A program made the position numbers and the translations under genes. Of a DNA stretch of 64,000 nt, positions 42,519-51,594 are shown piece after piece. The stretch spans positions 1 to 64,000 of the forward strand of contig NZ_JBQCHP010000001.1 of assembly GCF_051954575.1 (NCBI RefSeq), in the 5' to 3' direction. Source of the DNA: Dyella_B sp035690825 (GTDB lineage Bacteria; Pseudomonadota; Gammaproteobacteria; Xanthomonadales; Rhodanobacteraceae). The notes beneath the pieces are model-generated. The model was not told where the DNA came from. It did no database searches and saw nothing but the letters and a program-made list of their open reading frames with translations. How positions within the stretch are numbered: position 1 is the stretch's first letter; each line of letters starts with the position of its first letter.

Positions 42519-43559
42519 ATGCGCTTCATGCCAACCGCTTCTCTCGTACTGCTCGGCCTTTTGCTGGCCGGCGAGGCATGGCCTCAGACGGCATTGATGA
42601 AGCAGGCCCAGGGTTTGTTCAAGCCGATTCTCGCCACGCCTCCAACGCTGCCCGGCAATCCCTCATCGCCAGCCAGGCTGGCGCTGGGCAAGGCGCTCTA
42701 TTTCGATCCTCGCCTGTCCGAAAGCCACGCCATAAGTTGCAATTCCTGCCACATGGTGGGCATGGGCGGTGTCGATCTGCAGGAGACCTCGCTGGGCCAT
42801 CGCTGGCAGCGTGGCGGGCGCAACGCACCTACCGTGTACAACGCGGTATTCGACACCGCCCAGTTCTGGGACGGCCGCGCCAAGGATCTCGAACAGCAGG
42901 CGGGCGGTCCGCTGGTGAATCCGCTGGAGATGGATGCGACCGAGGCCCATGTGGTCGAGCAGCTGAAGGGCATTCCCGGCTACAGGGTTTTTTTTTCCCG
43001 GGCCTTTCCCGCACAGCAGGATCCGATCACGTTCGACAATGTACGCAAGGCCATCGCCGTATTCGAAGCCACGCTCATCACCCCTGGCGCCCCCTTCGAC
43101 CGTTATCTGCAAGGCGATGAGAAAGCGTTGGCCCCGCTGCAAAAGGAGGGGTTGTCCCTTTTCATCACCAAGGGCTGCGCCGGATGCCACAACGGCATCA
43201 ACGTGGGTGGCAACAAGTACGCGCCGTTTGGTGTCGTCGAGCGGCCCGGGTCGGATATCCTGCCGCCCGGCGACAAGGGGCGTTTTGCGGTGACCAAGAC
43301 GGCCAGCGACGAATATGTGTTCCGCGTGCCGCCACTGCGGAACATTGCGCTGACAGCACCTTATTTTCATTCGGGCAAGGTATGGGATCTGCGCCAAGCC
43401 ATCGCGGTGATGGGCAGCAGCCAGCTTGGCGCGACGCTATCGGACGACGAGGTCGGAAAGATCGAGGCTTTCTTGAACGTGCTCACCGGCCCGCAGCCGG
43501 TCGTTACGTTGCCGACGCTGCCGCCAAGCGTGGCGACGACGCCGCAGCCAAAGCCTTAG
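42519..43559 (+). CDS. Di-heme cytochrome c peroxidase (CCP/MauG family)
   Basis: 346 aa with a clear ribosome site AAGGAGAAGGACT. Signal peptide (SLVLLGLLLAGEAWPQ) and two heme motifs: CNSCH at about 74-78 and CAGCH at about 221-225. Family signatures LGKALYFDPRLS, NAPTVYNAVFDTAQFWDGRAKDLEQQAGGPLVNPLEM and VPPLRNIALTAPYFHSG are present. It reduces hydrogen peroxide in the periplasm with electrons from small c-type cytochromes. Its place directly behind the decaheme gene suggests that cytochrome as donor, an inference. Proline-rich C-terminal tail. Confidence 0.93.
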   Translation: MRFMPTASLVLLGLLLAGEAWPQTALMKQAQGLFKPILATPPTLPGNPSSPARLALGKALYFDPRLSESHAISCNSCHMVGMGGVDLQETSLGHRWQRGGRNAPTVYNAVFDTAQFWDGRAKDLEQQAGGPLVNPLEMDATEAHVVEQLKGIPGYRVFFSRAFPAQQDPITFDNVRKAIAVFEATLITPGAPFDRYLQGDEKALAPLQKEGLSLFITKGCAGCHNGINVGGNKYAPFGVVERPGSDILPPGDKGRFAVTKTASDEYVFRVPPLRNIALTAPYFHSGKVWDLRQAIAVMGSSQLGATLSDDEVGKIEAFLNVLTGPQPVVTLPTLPPSVATTPQPKP

Positions 43560-43628
43560 TGCCCGTTTTGCCACCGGGACGACGCGCCGCAATGCATGCT
43601 TTGACCGACCAGGATCAGGAGCCTTCGA

Positions 43629-44324
43629 ATGGCCTATCGTCACAAAGAGCGCCACGTCACCGAGCGCATGGGATGGCTGCGGGCGGCCGTGCTCGGCGCC
43701 AACGACGGCATCGTATCCACGGCCAGCCTGGTGATGGGCGTGGCGGCGGCGCACGCCACGCCATCGGCCATCCTGGTCGCGGGCACGGCAGGGCTGGTGG
43801 CCGGCGCGATGTCGATGGCGGCGGGCGAATACGTATCGGTCCATTCACAGGCCGATAGCGAGCAGGCAGACCTGGCGCGCGAAAGGAAAGAACTGGAAAC
43901 CGACGTGGAAAGCGAACGCAAGGAGTTGGCTGCCATCTATGCCGGACGTGGGCTTGATCCCCTGCTGGCTCGCCAGGTTGCCGAGCAGTTGATGGCACAT
44001 AACGCACTGGATGCCCATACGCGCGACGAACTAGGTATTACCGAGACACTCAAGGCACGCCCGCTTCAGGCGGCGGCGGCTTCTGCAGCCAGTTTCGCTG
44101 CCGGCGCCGCATTGCCGCTACTCGTCGTTGTGCTGGCTCCCGCAACCGGTCTCTTGTGGTGGATCTTCATCACCGCGCTGGTTTTCCTGGCCGTGCTTGG
44201 CGGCATAGCTGCGCGGGTCGGAGGCGCCAACGTTCGCGTCGGTGCGTCCCGGATCACCTTGTGGGGCGCGCTGGCCATGGCGCTGACGACTGCGGTGGGA
44301 ATGCTTTTTGGCGGCGCTGGCTAG
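43629..44324 (+). CDS. VIT1/CCC1-family iron/manganese transporter
   Basis: 231 aa. Five helices with the first-helix motif RAAVLGANDGIVSTASLVMGV and the following GLVAGAMSMAAGEYVSVHSQAD, typical of the VIT family. The cytoplasmic helix between TM2 and TM3 holds the Glu-rich metal-binding stretch (RERKELETDVESERKELAAIY). It moves Fe2+ or Mn2+ out of the cytoplasm. No FNR-type box was found before it, so it may be read through from the peroxidase gene 69 nt upstream. Confidence 0.92.
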   Translation: MAYRHKERHVTERMGWLRAAVLGANDGIVSTASLVMGVAAAHATPSAILVAGTAGLVAGAMSMAAGEYVSVHSQADSEQADLARERKELETDVESERKELAAIYAGRGLDPLLARQVAEQLMAHNALDAHTRDELGITETLKARPLQAAAASAASFAAGAALPLLVVVLAPATGLLWWIFITALVFLAVLGGIAARVGGANVRVGASRITLWGALAMALTTAVGMLFGGAG

Positions 44325-44361
44325 GGCGTGAAACGAGAGTTTTTGCAGGCATCGAGACGCT

Positions 44362-45585
44362 TCAAGGTTCCGCAGCGTTGCGCGACGCAGTGACGGGTGT
44401 GCCGTCGGCCACGCGGTCACTGGGATGAAGGATAACGAGATCCGCAGGGCTCAATCCCTTCACTACTTGTGCGACGTCGTCGTTAGCCATTCCGACATCG
44501 ATGGACGTCATCCGCGCGCGTCCGCTACGTACGACGAACACCGCCCATCCATCGCCGCGGCGGAACATTGCCGTGATCGGAATGCGAAGCACATCGGCGT
44601 GCTGCCACACAACCACGTGCACGATGACCCGAAAGCCGTCCGCTATCGCCGCGGTGTCGCCATTTCGTTCCGTGAAATCCAGCACTACGTTCACGCGCTG
44701 CTCTTCGACGCCCAGCGCGGAAATCTTGGTGAAGCCGGAAGGCTCGACTCGCCGAACACGAGCGTCGAGCGTGCGGGGGCCGCCCCAATCGGTAATGAAG
44801 GCGGCATCGCCAGGATGGATCTTCACGGCATCCTCGGAGATGAAATCGGCCACGATTTCGATGTCGGAGGCATCGCCCACTTCGAGGATCGGCGATCCGG
44901 CAGCTACCACCGACTCGCTTTCACGCAACACGCGCAGAACTCGTCCGGACGTGGGCGCCATGATCGGGATGCCGGCACGGTGAATTGGGTGCGCCGACAA
45001 TGCCGCAGGATCGATCAATAGCGCCTGCGCCGTATCGAGATCCGATTGCTTGGCCTGCAGGTTCGCTTTCGCCGTAGCCAGCTCTGCCACGGCGGTCGCA
45101 TGGGCCAGCTGCGTGCGCTCAAAGTCGGCACGCGAAATGACGTTGGTTTTGATCAGTGCCTGGGCGCGCTTCAGGTCGGATGTCGCATAAGCCAATCCCG
45201 CTTCGGCCCGGGCAACACCGGCGGCAGCCAGGCTGCGCGCGGCGGTGGCGGATTCGATGGTGGATTCGACCTGGGCACGCGTGCGCACGTCATTGAAGCC
45301 GGGCGAGATGGGCAGCAGTTCGGCCACCTTCGAAACGCCTGCTTTCACTTCATCTCCCGCGTGCACATCGACCCGCAGAAGTTGCCCCAGGACCGGTGCG
45401 GAGATCTGGTAAATCTCGCGCACCCGCGTCCGCCCTTCGTCGGACACTTGCACGCTCATGGGGCCTCGCGTGGCCTGAGCGACGTCCACCGGCACCGGGC
45501 GCGGCCAGAAGCTCCACGCCAATCCGCCCGCCACCAATGCCCCGACCACGGTGGAAGCAAGCATGCGTCGCCAGATGGGTTTCAT
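44362..45585 (-). CDS. HlyD/MacA-type efflux adaptor
   Basis: 407 aa. An N-terminal anchor (LASTVVGALVAGGLAWSFWP), a barrel strand GQLLRVDVHAGDEVKAG, a coiled-coil hairpin (about 105-195) and a second barrel (IMAPTSGRVLRVLRESESVVAAGSP), with beta-rich end. It is the last gene of a three-gene minus-strand operon, four bases after the permease stop. It probably links the permease to an outer-membrane channel encoded elsewhere. Confidence 0.9.
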   Translation of the reverse strand: MKPIWRRMLASTVVGALVAGGLAWSFWPRPVPVDVAQATRGPMSVQVSDEGRTRVREIYQISAPVLGQLLRVDVHAGDEVKAGVSKVAELLPISPGFNDVRTRAQVESTIESATAARSLAAAGVARAEAGLAYATSDLKRAQALIKTNVISRADFERTQLAHATAVAELATAKANLQAKQSDLDTAQALLIDPAALSAHPIHRAGIPIMAPTSGRVLRVLRESESVVAAGSPILEVGDASDIEIVADFISEDAVKIHPGDAAFITDWGGPRTLDARVRRVEPSGFTKISALGVEEQRVNVVLDFTERNGDTAAIADGFRVIVHVVVWQHADVLRIPITAMFRRGDGWAVFVVRSGRARMTSIDVGMANDDVAQVVKGLSPADLVILHPSDRVADGTPVTASRNAAEP

Positions 45586-45589
45586 GCCG

Positions 45590-47950
45590 TCACTCCCGTG
45601 TCTTCAGTACAGCGATCAGATCGAGCCGGCCGATGCGCCAGGCGACGATCAGCAGCGATACGACGGCCGATAGCAACACCACCGACATGCCAATACCGAA
45701 GGTGGCCGGCGTCACCACGAAGGGCACCCTGAACAGTTTGGTCTGCATCGCCTGGCTCATGCCCCACGCCAGCCCGGTTCCCATGACACATCCAAGCGGC
45801 AGCGCGGCGATCACCAGCAGCGCTATTTCGCCGAGCAGTACGTAACTGACCTCGCCTCGCGTAAAACCGAGCACGCGCAAGGTGGCCAGTTCGTGCGAGC
45901 GCTCCGACAGCGCCACGCGTGCGGCGTTGTACACCACGCCGAGCGCGATCACCGCACCGAGGCCGATGTAGAAATCGATCACGATCGTCATGCTTTTGGC
46001 CATCACTTCGCGCAACGAGGTAATGGCTTGCTCACGGGTCGATACTGCCACCACGGCAGGGATATCCTTCAAATGCCGCAGCAGGGACGGCAATGCACGG
46101 TGATCGACCAGGCCATCGAAAGATGCGGCGCTTCCCGGCGCACCAACCAGGCCAGCCAGTTCCTTTCGATCCATGTACGCCGACACGCCGACTTGCTCCG
46201 CGGTGATACCTGCCACGGTCAGCGGTACGGTTCGACGCGAACCCTCCAGGAATTCCACGTACAGGCGATCCCCGACATGCGCCTGAATGAGCCGGGCCAA
46301 CTGGTCGGATATGACAATGCCTTGGGCGGGGAGGGTGAACGGGTTGCCTGCCTTTTCGCGGAACACGCGCAGTTGCGTGCCGGGTTCGATGCCCTGCAGG
46401 CCAAGCCGCTGCTCCAACTGCTCCCGAGAAACCCGTGCCGCCACCGTCAGTACCGGTTCGACGCGGCGCATGCCCGGCAAGTTTGCCACCTCGTAACGGG
46501 CTCGATCGCTGCCCTGTTCCGACAGGCTGATGACGATGTCTTGCCGGTTGGACTGGAAATAGAAGTCTTCCACCAACGCATCCACCGCATCGAAAAAAAA
46601 GAACAGGCAAACCAGAAGCATGGCCGCCATCGCCACGCCCAGCGAGGTAAAGCCGGTTCGCCACGGCCACCGCACCATGTGGCGGAAAATCATTTGCGTC
46701 GGCATCGTGGCATGCCTGACCACACCTATCCGGTCGAACAACGTTGCGTGGTAGACCGGTGGCGTGGGAGGCGCCATGGCCGAGGCGGGGGACGTTTTCA
46801 TCGCCCGCGACACCGGCCGTTGCGCGCCCGTGATGGCCGCCACGAACGAACCGATGGCGGCCAGGGCAAAGACCGCGTAGTCGATTTGATAATGCAGGAA
46901 CGGAAAGTGGAAATAACGCTGATACATGGTGGTCATCCACTGGCCCAGCGCCAGCCCGATGCAGGCCCCTCCGAGCACTCCGACCAGAGTGATGAGCAAT
47001 GAGGCTTTCAGGTAATGGCCGCCAACCTCCCAGTTGGTGTAGCCAAACGACTTGAGCAGGCCGATGTACGGTCGTTCGATGTCGATGAGTCTGGACAGAA
47101 CCATATGGATAAGGAACGCCGCCACCGCGAGGAAGATGGGTGGGATCACCAGCGCGATCGTGTTGAGCTGGGCAAGTTCCTGGTCGATAAACGCGTGACT
47201 GGTCTGGTCGACTCTTCCATAGGACGCGTTGCCGCCGTAGCGCGCGAGCATGCGGTCGAGCCGGCTGATCACGTCCTGCTCCGAAACACCTGGTGCAAGC
47301 AGCACGTTCAGGTCGTTGAAGGCGCCCATGAGGTCATAGCCGGCCTCTAAAACAGATCGATCCATCCACATAACGCCGAAGGCCTTGTCGTCGGGCATCA
47401 GTTGTCCGGGCGCCAGCACGTAGACGAATTCAGGCGACAACGCGGTGCCGACGAGGGTGAACGGCTGCTTCTTTCCTCCCAATATCACGCCAAGCTTCTG
47501 TCCTGGTTTGTAACCAAGCGCGCTGGCCATGTTTTCGCTCATGACAAGCTCGTTGCGTCCCCGCAACGGTAATCGTCCCGCGCGAAGCACAAGCCGGTTC
47601 AGTCGCGGCTGGCCGGTATCGGGAATCGAAATGAGCTCTGCTGCGGAAGGTTCCGGCCTGCCTGGCAAATCCAGTGCGGCGTAATGGGTAATGCGCGCAT
47701 CCCACGCGGCCACTCCGGGAATGCGGCCAACCTCCGTGGCAACCAGCAAGGGGGCACGCTTGAGATGTGAAAAGACATGCGCAAACCGATACTCCTCGTA
47801 GTACGCATCGCGCGTCGTGCGCAGCGATTCCATGGCGCCGAACGTCATCGCCACGATGGCGAAGCCGCAGGCAATCACCGACGCAATGGCCAGTACCTGG
47901 CTTTTCAACCGCCATAGATCGCGAAGCAATTTTCGGTTCAAGGTAGCCAT
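45590..47950 (-). CDS. Large FtsX-family ABC transporter permease
   Basis: 786 aa from the ATG at 47950, one base after the ATPase stop. Two FtsX units: a helix near the N-terminus (VLAIASVIACGFAIVAMTFG), a periplasmic domain, three helices (VIPPIFLAVAAFLIHMVLS ...), then a repeat of the same plan (GFTSLGVAMAAMLLVCLFFFFDA; VIALGVVYNAARVALSERSHELATLRVLGFTRGEV; final helices). This is the ten-helix form found in LolCE-like or antimicrobial-peptide exporters rather than the four-helix MacB. Cargo unknown. Confidence 0.9.
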   Translation of the reverse strand: MATLNRKLLRDLWRLKSQVLAIASVIACGFAIVAMTFGAMESLRTTRDAYYEEYRFAHVFSHLKRAPLLVATEVGRIPGVAAWDARITHYAALDLPGRPEPSAAELISIPDTGQPRLNRLVLRAGRLPLRGRNELVMSENMASALGYKPGQKLGVILGGKKQPFTLVGTALSPEFVYVLAPGQLMPDDKAFGVMWMDRSVLEAGYDLMGAFNDLNVLLAPGVSEQDVISRLDRMLARYGGNASYGRVDQTSHAFIDQELAQLNTIALVIPPIFLAVAAFLIHMVLSRLIDIERPYIGLLKSFGYTNWEVGGHYLKASLLITLVGVLGGACIGLALGQWMTTMYQRYFHFPFLHYQIDYAVFALAAIGSFVAAITGAQRPVSRAMKTSPASAMAPPTPPVYHATLFDRIGVVRHATMPTQMIFRHMVRWPWRTGFTSLGVAMAAMLLVCLFFFFDAVDALVEDFYFQSNRQDIVISLSEQGSDRARYEVANLPGMRRVEPVLTVAARVSREQLEQRLGLQGIEPGTQLRVFREKAGNPFTLPAQGIVISDQLARLIQAHVGDRLYVEFLEGSRRTVPLTVAGITAEQVGVSAYMDRKELAGLVGAPGSAASFDGLVDHRALPSLLRHLKDIPAVVAVSTREQAITSLREVMAKSMTIVIDFYIGLGAVIALGVVYNAARVALSERSHELATLRVLGFTRGEVSYVLLGEIALLVIAALPLGCVMGTGLAWGMSQAMQTKLFRVPFVVTPATFGIGMSVVLLSAVVSLLIVAWRIGRLDLIAVLKTRE

Positions 47951-47951
47951 G

Positions 47952-48659
47952 TCACCAGTGCAACGATGAGGCGGGCAGGCGCTTGTCGTGCCCGGCGATT
48001 TGCGCGATACCGCCATCGGCAAATGAAACCACGCGATCCCCCATGTTCGCGATCGACGCGTTGTGCGTGATGATCACTGCGGTGGTTTTGAGCTCTGCGT
48101 TGATCTGTTCGATGGCCTCAAGCACGGTGATGCCGGTGGGCGAGTCCAGGGCGCCGGTGGGCTCGTCGCACAGCAAAATGTCCGGACGCTTGGCCACCGC
48201 GCGTGCAACGGCAACGCGTTGTTGTTCGCCGCCCGACAGTTGCGCAGGGAAATGATGCATCCGGTCCTTGAGCCCCACGACCGCGAGCGCATCTTCCGGC
48301 CGCATCGGCCTGGCGGCGATCTCGGTGACCAGCGCCACGTTCTCGAGCGCGGTAAGGCCGGGAATCAGGTTATAGAACTGAAACACGAAGCCGACGTGGT
48401 CGCGTCGGTAGAGCGTCAAATCCCGGTCGTTCATGGCGCCCAGGTCATGATCGCGAAAGATGATCGATCCATGCGTGGGGCGGTCGAGCCCGCCCAGGAT
48501 GTTCAAGAAAGTGGATTTGCCCGAGCCGGATGGGCCCAGCAGCACCAGCATTTCCGATTCGAGGATCTCCAGCTCGATGCCGCGCAAGGCATGTACGTCC
48601 ACCTCGCCTGAACGGTAGACCTTGGTGAGCCCGGATACATGGAACGCCACGGAAGCCAT
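47952..48659 (-). CDS. ABC transporter ATPase (MacB/LolD-type)
   Basis: 235 aa from the ATG at 48659. Walker A GPSGSGKST, Q-loop FVFQFYNLIPGLTALEN, signature LSGGEQQRVAVARAVAKRP, Walker B ILLCDEPTGALD and H-loop ITHNASI. First gene of the operon with the ten-helix permease and the adaptor. An FNR-type box with a well-placed -10 lies upstream. Confidence 0.93.
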   Translation of the reverse strand: MASVAFHVSGLTKVYRSGEVDVHALRGIELEILESEMLVLLGPSGSGKSTFLNILGGLDRPTHGSIIFRDHDLGAMNDRDLTLYRRDHVGFVFQFYNLIPGLTALENVALVTEIAARPMRPEDALAVVGLKDRMHHFPAQLSGGEQQRVAVARAVAKRPDILLCDEPTGALDSPTGITVLEAIEQINAELKTTAVIITHNASIANMGDRVVSFADGGIAQIAGHDKRLPASSLHW

Positions 48660-48724
48660 AACTGGGGATGCTCGCTCTGCATACATGCGTGCAAGCCAGG
48701 GTAGTGCCGGGTGGGCCGGACCCA

Positions 48725-48738
48725 TTGATCCAGCTCAA
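48725..48738 (-). promoter_or_regulatory. FNR/DNR-type box and -10 for the ABC exporter operon
   Basis: Minus strand TTGAGCTGGATCAA, one base off the dyad. TACCCT at 48698-48703 (minus) follows after 21 nt; the start codon is 65 nt from the box. Confidence 0.7.
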
Positions 48739-48770
48739 CGCCCGGCAAATCTCAGCCTTCGCTGGGTTTC

Positions 48771-48784
48771 TTGACCTGGATCAA
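48771..48784 (+). promoter_or_regulatory. FNR/DNR-type box for the DUF2238 gene
   Basis: TTGACCTGGATCAA, one base off the dyad; the same 14-mer recurs at 51491. It covers the first codons of the longest possible reading of the downstream ORF, which argues that translation starts later. Confidence 0.65.
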
Positions 48785-48875
48785 GTCGCTCTTTCGCCAA
48801 CGGCAAACCATGGCATCGCTCGTTGGTGCAAACCGCTCCGCGGAGCCGGAGCGTCATGGGTCTGCCGGATACGAA

Positions 48876-49580
48876 ATGCGAAGCGAAACCTTCCCAAGTG
48901 GAACGAACATCCGGACGCGTACTCGAAGATCCGGCGCCTGGTTTCCGTCGACCTTGCTACTGGCGTTTATTGCCATCTGGGTAATGCTGGCTATCGCTCC
49001 CAGGTATCGCCAGGATTGGCTGCTGGAGAACGTGCTGGTGTTTGTCGCGGTGCCCCTGTTCGTGCTCACCTATCGAAGCCTTCGCTTCACCAATGCCAGC
49101 TATCTGTCACTGTTTCTTTTCTTCGTGCTCCACGAGATCGGGGCGCACTATACCTATTCGGAAGTGCCTTACGACGAGTGGTTGACGGCCTATCTCGGCT
49201 TTTCGCCCAATCATTATTTCGCACTGCCGCGCAACGACTACGACCGATTCGTGCACGCCATGTATGGCCTGCTGATGACGCCCGTCGCCAACGAGCTGTT
49301 CGCCAACCGCGCTCCGCCACGCGGCCTCTGGCGATGGATCTTTCCGGTCACCTTCATCATGTCGCATTCGCTGATCTACGAACTGGTGGAATGGTTTGCG
49401 GCCGTCCGTTTCGGCGGCAACCTGGGCGCTGCATACCTGGGGAGCCAGGGCGATCCCTGGGATGCACAACGGGACATGCTGATGGCGAGCATAGGTAGCA
49501 TTTTGTCCATGAGCATCATCATCATGGCCGGCCATGCGCAGGGTAGGCGCATGGCCACAAGAGATCCGTCGCTGCGGTAG
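48876..49580 (+). CDS. DUF2238 (YjdF-like) integral membrane protein
   Basis: 234 aa from the ATG at 48876; the frame is open to 48771 but that end overlaps a regulator box, and an ATG at 48810 lies too close to it. No start has a strong ribosome site, so the N-terminus is uncertain. Six helices, with the family's conserved stretch VLHEIGAHYTYSEVPYDEW, FDRFVHAMYGLL-like (here YDRFVHAMYGLL) and HSLIYELVEWFAA, ending with GDPWDAQRDMLMASIG. The conserved His/Glu/Asp suggest a membrane enzyme or metal site, but no function is known. Confidence 0.83.
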   Translation: MRSETFPSGTNIRTRTRRSGAWFPSTLLLAFIAIWVMLAIAPRYRQDWLLENVLVFVAVPLFVLTYRSLRFTNASYLSLFLFFVLHEIGAHYTYSEVPYDEWLTAYLGFSPNHYFALPRNDYDRFVHAMYGLLMTPVANELFANRAPPRGLWRWIFPVTFIMSHSLIYELVEWFAAVRFGGNLGAAYLGSQGDPWDAQRDMLMASIGSILSMSIIIMAGHAQGRRMATRDPSLR

Positions 49581-49616
49581 GGAAACACCCGTCGCCGCAT
49601 CATGCGCGCTGCAGCT

Positions 49617-50441
49617 TCAGTGACGCATCCATACTGGCAGGCTCGCCTGTTCGAGTACTTCCTTGGTAGCGCCGCCGAGCACGCGTTCGCGCAATCGCGT
49701 GTGACCGTAGCCACCCATCACAAGCAGGTCTGCGCCGGTGCGGTTGGCCGCCTGCAGCAAGTCGTTGCCGATGCTTTTGCCATGTCTTCCGACAGTGGAC
49801 GATTGCGGGGCCAGTCCGTGCCGCCGCAGGTAGCGGGTCAGGTCGAACCGGGGCTGCCATGCAGCGGTGGGCGAGGCTGGATCGGTACTTTCGAGCACGG
49901 CGATATGCCGTGCGCGCGTGAGGATCGGCAGTGCCGCATGGATCGCGCGCAGCGAGGTCATCGAACCGTTCCATGCGATGGCCACGCAATCGAGCGCGAA
50001 GGGTTTTTCGTAAGCGGCCGGCACGATGAGGCATGGGATGTCGCAACTGAGCATGATGTCGCCCATCGCCGAAGGCGATCCCCATACGCTGGCCACGTCG
50101 CTGCCAAGCACCAGCAGATCGTGCCAGTTGCTGGCCACCGCCAGGCATTCGGGCACGTAGCCCTGGGCGACCTGCCACGCGGCTTTTTCGAGATGGCGTT
50201 GGCGCGCCTCGGCCAGAAAGCCGGCTTCGGCCTTGCAGGCTTCTTCGACGAGCTGGCGTACCTGGTCGGCCCATTCCTCCACGAAGCCGGGTACCTCGTA
50301 GGCGGGCAGGCCCATTTGGGGCGACGGGCAGATGCAGATGCCGGTCAGCTGCGCGTCGAAGGCAGCGGCGAACGCGGCGGCGTAGTCCATGTGCCTGGGC
50401 CAGGCATGAAACGATTCGGTGTAGACGGCGATGTCCTTCAT
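49617..50441 (-). CDS. Universal stress protein, tandem-domain type
   Basis: 274 aa from the ATG at 50441 (GGAGCAAGCC upstream; its twin 12 nt earlier has none). The N-terminal half (KDIAVYTESFHAW) is degenerate; the second half begins ALDCVAIAWNGSMTSL and has the ATP loop GGYGHTRLRERVLGGATKEV. It is the fifth Usp of the window and closest in layout to the one at 15212-16093. Third gene of an operon with the host-attachment and DUF3775 genes. Confidence 0.9.
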   Translation of the reverse strand: MKDIAVYTESFHAWPRHMDYAAAFAAAFDAQLTGICICPSPQMGLPAYEVPGFVEEWADQVRQLVEEACKAEAGFLAEARQRHLEKAAWQVAQGYVPECLAVASNWHDLLVLGSDVASVWGSPSAMGDIMLSCDIPCLIVPAAYEKPFALDCVAIAWNGSMTSLRAIHAALPILTRARHIAVLESTDPASPTAAWQPRFDLTRYLRRHGLAPQSSTVGRHGKSIGNDLLQAANRTGADLLVMGGYGHTRLRERVLGGATKEVLEQASLPVWMRH

Positions 50442-50917
50442 GGCTTGCTCCATGCATCAGGCGACATCGAAGAAGTCCGCTCATCGGGAACATGCAGGAT
50501 CGACAACCCTTCTTCCAGAAAATCGCTGGCCAAGGGCGAGCCGAGCAGATAGAGCGCGGTGCGCCCGTTGTGCGCCTGCTCGGCCGCTTCGCGGATCGCT
50601 TGCCAATCTTCGGCGGAGCTGTTGTCGCGGCCAAGCCACATCAGGGCGACCAGGTCGATCTGATAATCGTCGGGCAAGTCGTCGATGAACGATACAAGCT
50701 CCTGCCGGATCGGCTCGTTGCGGTAATCGTTCTCGTGTTCGGCGTACACGTCGACGTTTTCGCAGTCCAGCGGCGTAGGCTCGGTTTCATTTGTCTCCGA
50801 GGCATCCACAAGCAGGTCGGTATTCTCGTATTCGTGGAGCTTGTCCACGATGAAGTGCACGGTATCTACCGGAATGGCAAACGGCTGCTCGGGGATGGTG
50901 GATCTGCTCGAGATCAT
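50438..50917 (-). CDS. DUF3775-family protein
   Basis: 159 aa from the ATG at 50917, overlapping the previous gene by 4 nt and the next gene start by 4 nt. Acidic and soluble: DTVHFIVDKLHEYENTDLLV, ELVSFIDDLPDDYQIDLVALMWLGRDN and RTALYLLGSPLASDFLEEGL are typical of DUF3775. No catalytic residues can be proposed. The tight overlaps show that it is co-translated with the host-attachment-like protein and the Usp. Confidence 0.8.
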   Translation of the reverse strand: MISSRSTIPEQPFAIPVDTVHFIVDKLHEYENTDLLVDASETNETEPTPLDCENVDVYAEHENDYRNEPIRQELVSFIDDLPDDYQIDLVALMWLGRDNSSAEDWQAIREAAEQAHNGRTALYLLGSPLASDFLEEGLSILHVPDERTSSMSPDAWSKP

Positions 50918-51387
50918 GAAGCGACACTCGCAGCGTTGGGCGCGGCCACGCCGTCCTGCCAAATGCGGGTGCGCAGGTCGGTCGTGGACAGTTTCAGGAA
51001 GTCGTTGCCGACCTCGTCGACCACGCACGCCAGGGTTTGCTCGTCCAGGTGTTTGTGCAATACACCGAGAAAACGTGGTGGCGCGATCAGCACCAGTTGG
51101 TCGTAACGGCGTTCCAGGCGGCCACGGCGCATGACGTCGCTCAGGATGGCCGCGAACTGGTCCTGATGCTTGACGCGCAGCGTGGTCCTCGGCTCGATCG
51201 CATGGCGCGCCGGACCGTTGCTTTCCTGCGCACGCGGCAGGCGGCCATGGGCAGGATGTTGCCCGGGCGTCCGGCTGTCGGGATGCGCGTAGCAAGCAAT
51301 CTCGATCAGATTCGCTTCTTTTTGCGGCAATTCGAACAGGCGAGCCTTGGCGGCGTCGGCAACCAGTACCCAGGTTTTCTTCGACAT
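50914..51387 (-). CDS. Host-attachment-protein family (eRF1-like fold)
   Basis: 157 aa from the ATG at 51387 (GGAAGCGCCATC upstream). TWVLVADAAKARLFEL at the start, a variable basic linker of the central part and QLVLIAPPRFLGVLHKHLDEQTLACVVDEVGNDF match the family first named from Agrobacterium attachment studies (protein required for attachment to host cells). The fold recalls the release-factor/Dom34 middle domain; in free-living bacteria the role is unclear and probably linked to stress. It leads a three-gene operon behind an FNR-type promoter. Confidence 0.85.
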   Translation of the reverse strand: MSKKTWVLVADAAKARLFELPQKEANLIEIACYAHPDSRTPGQHPAHGRLPRAQESNGPARHAIEPRTTLRVKHQDQFAAILSDVMRRGRLERRYDQLVLIAPPRFLGVLHKHLDEQTLACVVDEVGNDFLKLSTTDLRTRIWQDGVAAPNAASVAS

Positions 51388-51444
51388 GATGGCGCTTCCC
51401 ATATGTTGGCGCTTGTCAGCTTAGGCGGGCGGTATGGCTGCAAC

Positions 51445-51458
51445 TTGATGGCCGTCAA
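51445..51458 (-). promoter_or_regulatory. FNR/DNR-type box and -10 for the host-attachment operon
   Basis: Minus strand TTGACGGCCATCAA, one base off the dyad. TAAGCT at 51418-51423 (minus) follows after 21 nt; the start codon is 57 nt from the box. Confidence 0.75.
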
Positions 51459-51490
51459 CAAAAGCCGACGGGAAAAACGGGCCGCAACGA

Positions 51491-51504
51491 TTGACCTGGA
51501 TCAA
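51491..51504 (+). promoter_or_regulatory. FNR/DNR-type box and -10 for hsp20
   Basis: TTGACCTGGATCAA, one base off the dyad. TAGGCT at 51527-51532 follows after 22 nt, and the ATG lies 90 nt from the box. Confidence 0.77.
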
Positions 51505-51594
51505 CAGCCAATGCTGCGCCGACGGCTAGGCTAAGCAAGGACCCGGGACACGGGAGCCCGGGCCACCCTGGAATATTGCGGAGGATGATTTGCC

